Below are positions 3,981 through 6,606 of a stretch of 6,606 nucleotides of DNA, piece by piece. The notes below the pieces were generated by a model. It searched no databases. It was not told the origin of the DNA and saw only the letters and a program-made list of their open reading frames with translations. Each line of letters starts with the position of its first letter. Within the stretch, counting starts at the first letter, position 1. A program made the translations under genes and the position numbers. Location: contig DATAVE010000065.1 of assembly GCA_036267875.1 (NCBI GenBank), positions 1 through 6,606 of the forward strand. The letters are read 5' to 3'. This stretch comes from DASZTV01 sp036267875. Lineage in GTDB: Bacteria > Actinomycetota > Actinomycetes > JAFAQI01.

Positions 3981-6190
3981 GAGTCACTCCCCGCGATGAG
4001 TCGGCTGGCAAACGCCGACGGCTGCAGATCGTGCCCCGGCGGCGGGGCGTCCTCGACCGCGGCCCGACGAGCGGCGAAGGCCGCAAGGCTGCGTTGCGCC
4101 GGCGACGGGCCGACCCCGTCACCACGGACGTAGCGCAGCACGGTGCCGATGACGCCACCCGGCAGGTAGCCGACGAGAACTGCGATCGCACCGATGACGA
4201 TCAAACTCGAACCGGTCTTGCCGGTAGCGACGTCGACCGACACATACAGCGTCGCGGCGAGGATCGCGCTCGACCGGTACGAGAGTCCGAATACAACGAC
4301 CGCGCCGAACCAGTAGAGGCTGAACAGCGGCGAGAACGGCCCGTCCGGGTTGACGTTGAGCGTGCCCTGCTGCTGGACGATCAGGCTGCCGCCGATCGCG
4401 GCGATGAACGCACTGGCACCGAAGATGAGCAGCTTGTAGCGACGCAACGAGATGCCGACGCTGACCGCGCCGCGCTCGCTGTCGCGCATCGCGCCGAGCA
4501 CCCGGCCAAGCGAGCCGCTGCGCAGGTTGCGGACCAGCAGCAGGACGAGGCCGAGCACGACGAGCTCGTAGTAGAGGAACGTCCGGTCCCCCGACAGTGA
4601 CCACCCGAACAGGTTGGGTCGGTTGCTGTTGCGGCCGCTCGTCCAACTGGGATTCTGGAAGATGAACGCATCGACGCATTGCGCAAACGCCAGCGTGATG
4701 AGGCCCAGGATCAGGCCGCGGCGACGCAACGCCGGATAGCCGACGACGACCCCGATCGGGATCACAACCAGGGCACCGACGATCATCGCGAGGATCACCG
4801 GGAAGTGTGGAATCGACGTGTTGTACGGCAACGGCAGCAGGCCGTTCGACAGCCGCGCGGTGATGTAGGCGCCGAGTCCACCGAAGGCCGCTGAAGCAAG
4901 TGAGAGGTGGCCGCTGAAGCCGGTGATCGCAACGATCGACAGGAACGCGACCGAGTAGGCCACGACCTCCTGCGCGGTGACGAGGTTCGCGCCCGACAGC
5001 AGCGCTGGTACGACGATCGCGACCAGCCCGACGGCGAGCACACCCTGCAACGTCGCCGCGGTGCTCCGCTGCCCGATCCGACTGAAGGTCGCCGTGACGA
5101 CGCCCGCCGTACCGCCGCCGCCGGACTCGTCGAGGTTGCGGTAGATCAGCAGGAAGACGACTGTCGTCAGCACCGGGATCTGGACGACGATGTTGTCGTT
5201 GACGCTCGGCAGCCAGTGCAGCCAATGCGGATACCGCGGTGTCACCAGCGCCGACCCGAGACTGCCCACCAGGCCAAGCCCGATGCCGGCGGCGACGGCC
5301 GTACCGATGTTGCGAAGTCGCGCGACGACCGCGACGCCGATGATCTGCAGCACCTGGAGCGCGAGCGCGCCGTTCTGCAGCCCGACGGTCGGGGAGTCGA
5401 GCACACCCGCCAACGCGGCGAACCCCGCGGCGATCGCCCAGGACAGCATCGAGATGCGGTTGGCATTGACGACGAACAGCTCAGCCAGTCCACGGCGGTC
5501 GACCACGGCGCGCACCTGCCGACCGAGACCGGTAAAGCGGAACAGCAGGACCAGTCCACCGGCCGCACCCACGACCATCGCGACGTTGCCGACGACCGTC
5601 CACGAGATCGAGACCGCGCTGCTTCCGCTGCCGATCTGAAAGGCCTGACCGAGGGAGAAGATGGTCTTCGGCTGGTAGCTGTTCTCGCCGTAGATCACGC
5701 CGCCGATGCCGAGCAGCAGGATCAGTACGCCGAGGTTCGCGACGAGCTTCTCGGCAGTTCCGGCTGAGCGACGGTCCAGTGGCCGGAACACGATCAAGTC
5801 CATCAGGACGCCGATCGCGGGGCCAATGACCAGTACGACGATCAGCAGGCCGAGCCAGACCGGCACGCTGTTCTTGGTCGTGAACTCGTACATGATGAAT
5901 GCGCACGCCGTGGCGATGCCGGCGAAGGCAAAGTTGAAGACGCCAGTCGCCCGATAGGCGACTACGAGACCAGTACCACCAAGCGCAGCTACTGCGCCGA
6001 TCGACAGGCCTGCGACGATCTGCTGGCCGTAGTAGGACCAGTCACCCGGGTCCGCGGCGTAGACCCAGAGCACGAACACCAATGCGGCCAACCAGCCCCA
6101 GTGACGCAGCCGCGTGGGGATCGCGTCGAGCAACCGGCTTCCGCCGGATTGGCTGCCAGCCGCTGCGGCAAGCCGTGGGTCGAGGGTCAT
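3977..6190 (-). CDS. livH-livM: Fused LivH-LivM permease of a HAAT-family ABC importer
   Basis: This 737-residue inner-membrane protein carries both permease subunits that are usually separate (about 290-300 and 320-350 residues). The LivH half is about residues 54-352: QQIVAGLSIGAVAALGGTG, VAYRATGVFNFAFAG, AEKLVANLGVLILLLG, and the cytoplasmic coupling segment GRQVRAVVDRRGLAELFVVN (223-242). A Gly-rich linker ESGGGGTAG (355-363) follows. The LivM half is about 380-690: TGFSGHLSLASAAFGGLGAY (423-442), YPALRRRGLILGLITLAFAQ (485-504), and coupling segment GRVLGAMRDSERGAVSVGIS (562-581). Many hydrophobic helices cover both halves; the last ~47 residues form a polar Ala/Pro-rich tail. The ATG at 6190 is chosen because it lies 16 bases past the upstream stop and just before the first membrane segment (about 31-46); the frame stays open to 6388, but that extension is Arg/Ser/Thr/Pro-rich and overlaps the upstream gene out of frame. 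No clear ribosome-binding site is present. The stop overlaps livG by ATGA. Confidence 0.93.
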   Translation of the reverse strand: MTLDPRLAAAAGSQSGGSRLLDAIPTRLRHWGWLAALVFVLWVYAADPGDWSYYGQQIVAGLSIGAVAALGGTGLVVAYRATGVFNFAFAGIATACAFIMYEFTTKNSVPVWLGLLIVVLVIGPAIGVLMDLIVFRPLDRRSAGTAEKLVANLGVLILLLGIGGVIYGENSYQPKTIFSLGQAFQIGSGSSAVSISWTVVGNVAMVVGAAGGLVLLFRFTGLGRQVRAVVDRRGLAELFVVNANRISMLSWAIAAGFAALAGVLDSPTVGLQNGALALQVLQIIGVAVVARLRNIGTAVAAGIGLGLVGSLGSALVTPRYPHWLHWLPSVNDNIVVQIPVLTTVVFLLIYRNLDESGGGGTAGVVTATFSRIGQRSTAATLQGVLAVGLVAIVVPALLSGANLVTAQEVVAYSVAFLSIVAITGFSGHLSLASAAFGGLGAYITARLSNGLLPLPYNTSIPHFPVILAMIVGALVVIPIGVVVGYPALRRRGLILGLITLAFAQCVDAFIFQNPSWTSGRNSNRPNLFGWSLSGDRTFLYYELVVLGLVLLLVRNLRSGSLGRVLGAMRDSERGAVSVGISLRRYKLLIFGASAFIAAIGGSLIVQQQGTLNVNPDGPFSPLFSLYWFGAVVVFGLSYRSSAILAATLYVSVDVATGKTGSSLIVIGAIAVLVGYLPGGVIGTVLRYVRGDGVGPSPAQRSLAAFAARRAAVEDAPPPGHDLQPSAFASRLIAGSDS
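3987..3992 (-). promoter_or_regulatory. Ribosome-binding site of livG inside the permease gene
   Basis: On the minus strand GGGGAG lies 6 bases before the ATG at 3980. It is the clearest Shine-Dalgarno-like sequence in the operon and supports that start codon. It lies within the last codons of the fused permease gene, so the ATPase can be initiated independently as well as by coupling. Confidence 0.55.
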
Positions 6191-6206
6191 CGAGGGAGTC
6201 GAGGTC

Positions 6207-6605
6207 TCAGGCGGCGTCGGGGTGGCACATCCGGCACGGGCGGAGCCCGCGACTGGTGACGTCAGCGCGGCTGATCTCGTCGGCCTTCTTGCCGACGACC
6301 ATCGCGCAGTCTGGCAGGTGGTAGCTGGCACCGCGCGCCACCGCGCGGAAGGGCTTCGAGGTGCTGCGGGCGCCAGCGGTCGGAGCATCGGCGACCGCGT
6401 CGCTGCGTGCGAGCAGCACGGAGTGCAGCTCCGCCACCATCTCCTCGAGCCGGTCGAGCCGCCCGGAGTCGTGGCGCAGGTCGTTGATCATGAAGATCCG
6501 GTTGCCGATCGCGACCAGCACGACGCCGAGCAGACCGGCGCTCGCGACGTAGGGCAGCTGCTTGGCGACCAGTGACTCACCGGAGACGCCGTACCAGCCG
6601 ATGAA
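6207..6605 (-). CDS. Membrane-anchored protein with C-terminal Ada-like zinc module (5' end outside window)
   Basis: I do not recognise a named family for the whole protein. The frame is open to the right edge and 132 C-terminal residues are visible; a GTG at 6521 exists but the coding character continues upstream of it, so I read through to the edge. The order is: a short polar segment, a membrane helix LPYVASAGLLGVVLVAIG (visible residues 17-34), an amphipathic, probably coiled-coil stretch GRLDRLEEMVAELHSVLLAR (48-67), a low-complexity Ala/Ser/Thr linker (68-85), and a compact module SYHLPDC...LRPCRMCHPD (95-130). In that module His96, Cys100, Cys124 and Cys127 have the H-x3-C-x23-C-x2-C spacing of Ada-type zinc modules (Cys-x3-Cys ... 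PCxxC), with His replacing the first Cys. Its stop lies 16 bases before the fused permease, so it is likely the same operon and may be an accessory of the transporter. Zinc binding and the accessory role are inferred. Confidence 0.8.
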   Translation of the reverse strand, partial: FIGWYGVSGESLVAKQLPYVASAGLLGVVLVAIGNRIFMINDLRHDSGRLDRLEEMVAELHSVLLARSDAVADAPTAGARSTSKPFRAVARGASYHLPDCAMVVGKKADEISRADVTSRGLRPCRMCHPDAA

Positions 6606-6606
6606 C

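Noticed and set aside
3339..4133. Plus-strand open frame (264 codons) antisense to livG
   Set aside because: It is the mirror of a strongly supported ATPase gene, and its translation has no recognisable domain.
4907..5767. Long plus-strand open frame (286 codons) antisense to the fused permease
   Set aside because: The translation is Asp/Arg/Gln-rich without hydrophobic core or family motifs, as expected for the shadow of a GC-rich membrane-protein gene; the minus-strand frame has unmistakable LivH/LivM motifs.
6191..6388. Upstream extension of the permease frame to an ATG at 6388
   Set aside because: The extra 66 residues are Arg/Ser/Thr/Pro-rich and overlap, out of frame, the zinc-module gene whose Cys/His pattern is coherent; the ATG at 6190 is better placed.

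Overview
The window is high-GC DNA with GTG as well as ATG starts, tightly overlapping genes, an apparently leaderless promoter and actinobacterial-style protein families. It most likely comes from the chromosome of an actinomycete (Actinomycetota); the genus cannot be told from the sequence. No tRNA, rRNA, insertion sequence or CRISPR array was seen.

Left part, plus strand (1-1139): the C-terminal 230 residues of a bacterial cytochrome P450 run in from the left edge and stop at 695. A perfect 8-bp hairpin follows at 715-740. Next, on the minus strand (764 to about 1009), is the decayed C-terminal third of a LOG/TIGR00730-type Rossmann-fold protein, a gene remnant pointing tail-to-tail at the P450. 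The rest, up to 1139, looks like a promoter region for the next gene.

Middle, plus strand (1140-2479): a two-gene unit. The first gene encodes a VOC-fold (glyoxalase/bleomycin-resistance-like) protein with a cysteine cluster added at its N terminus. The second overlaps it by GTGA and encodes a secreted SGNH-family esterase/lipase with six cysteines in the mature part.

Right part, minus strand (2476-6606): an operon for a HAAT-family (LivFGHM, branched-chain amino acid type) ABC importer. Read in its own direction it has a membrane-anchored protein with an Ada-like H-C-C-C zinc module (5' end cut off), then a single 737-residue polypeptide fusing the LivH and LivM permeases, then the LivG-type ATPase and the LivF-type ATPase. 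The last three genes overlap by 4 bases each. No substrate-binding protein (LivK) is visible, so the imported solute is unknown; it may be encoded beyond the right edge.

The two middle units meet tail-to-tail with no intergenic DNA. The esterase and livF share the palindrome CTAG as both stop codons, and this sits in the left arm of a small inverted repeat. The observations most worth a second look are this junction, the zinc-module protein leading the transporter operon, the fused permease, the cysteine-cluster/VOC fusion and the LOG remnant. I do not see a clearly new multi-gene system such as a defence or mobile system.
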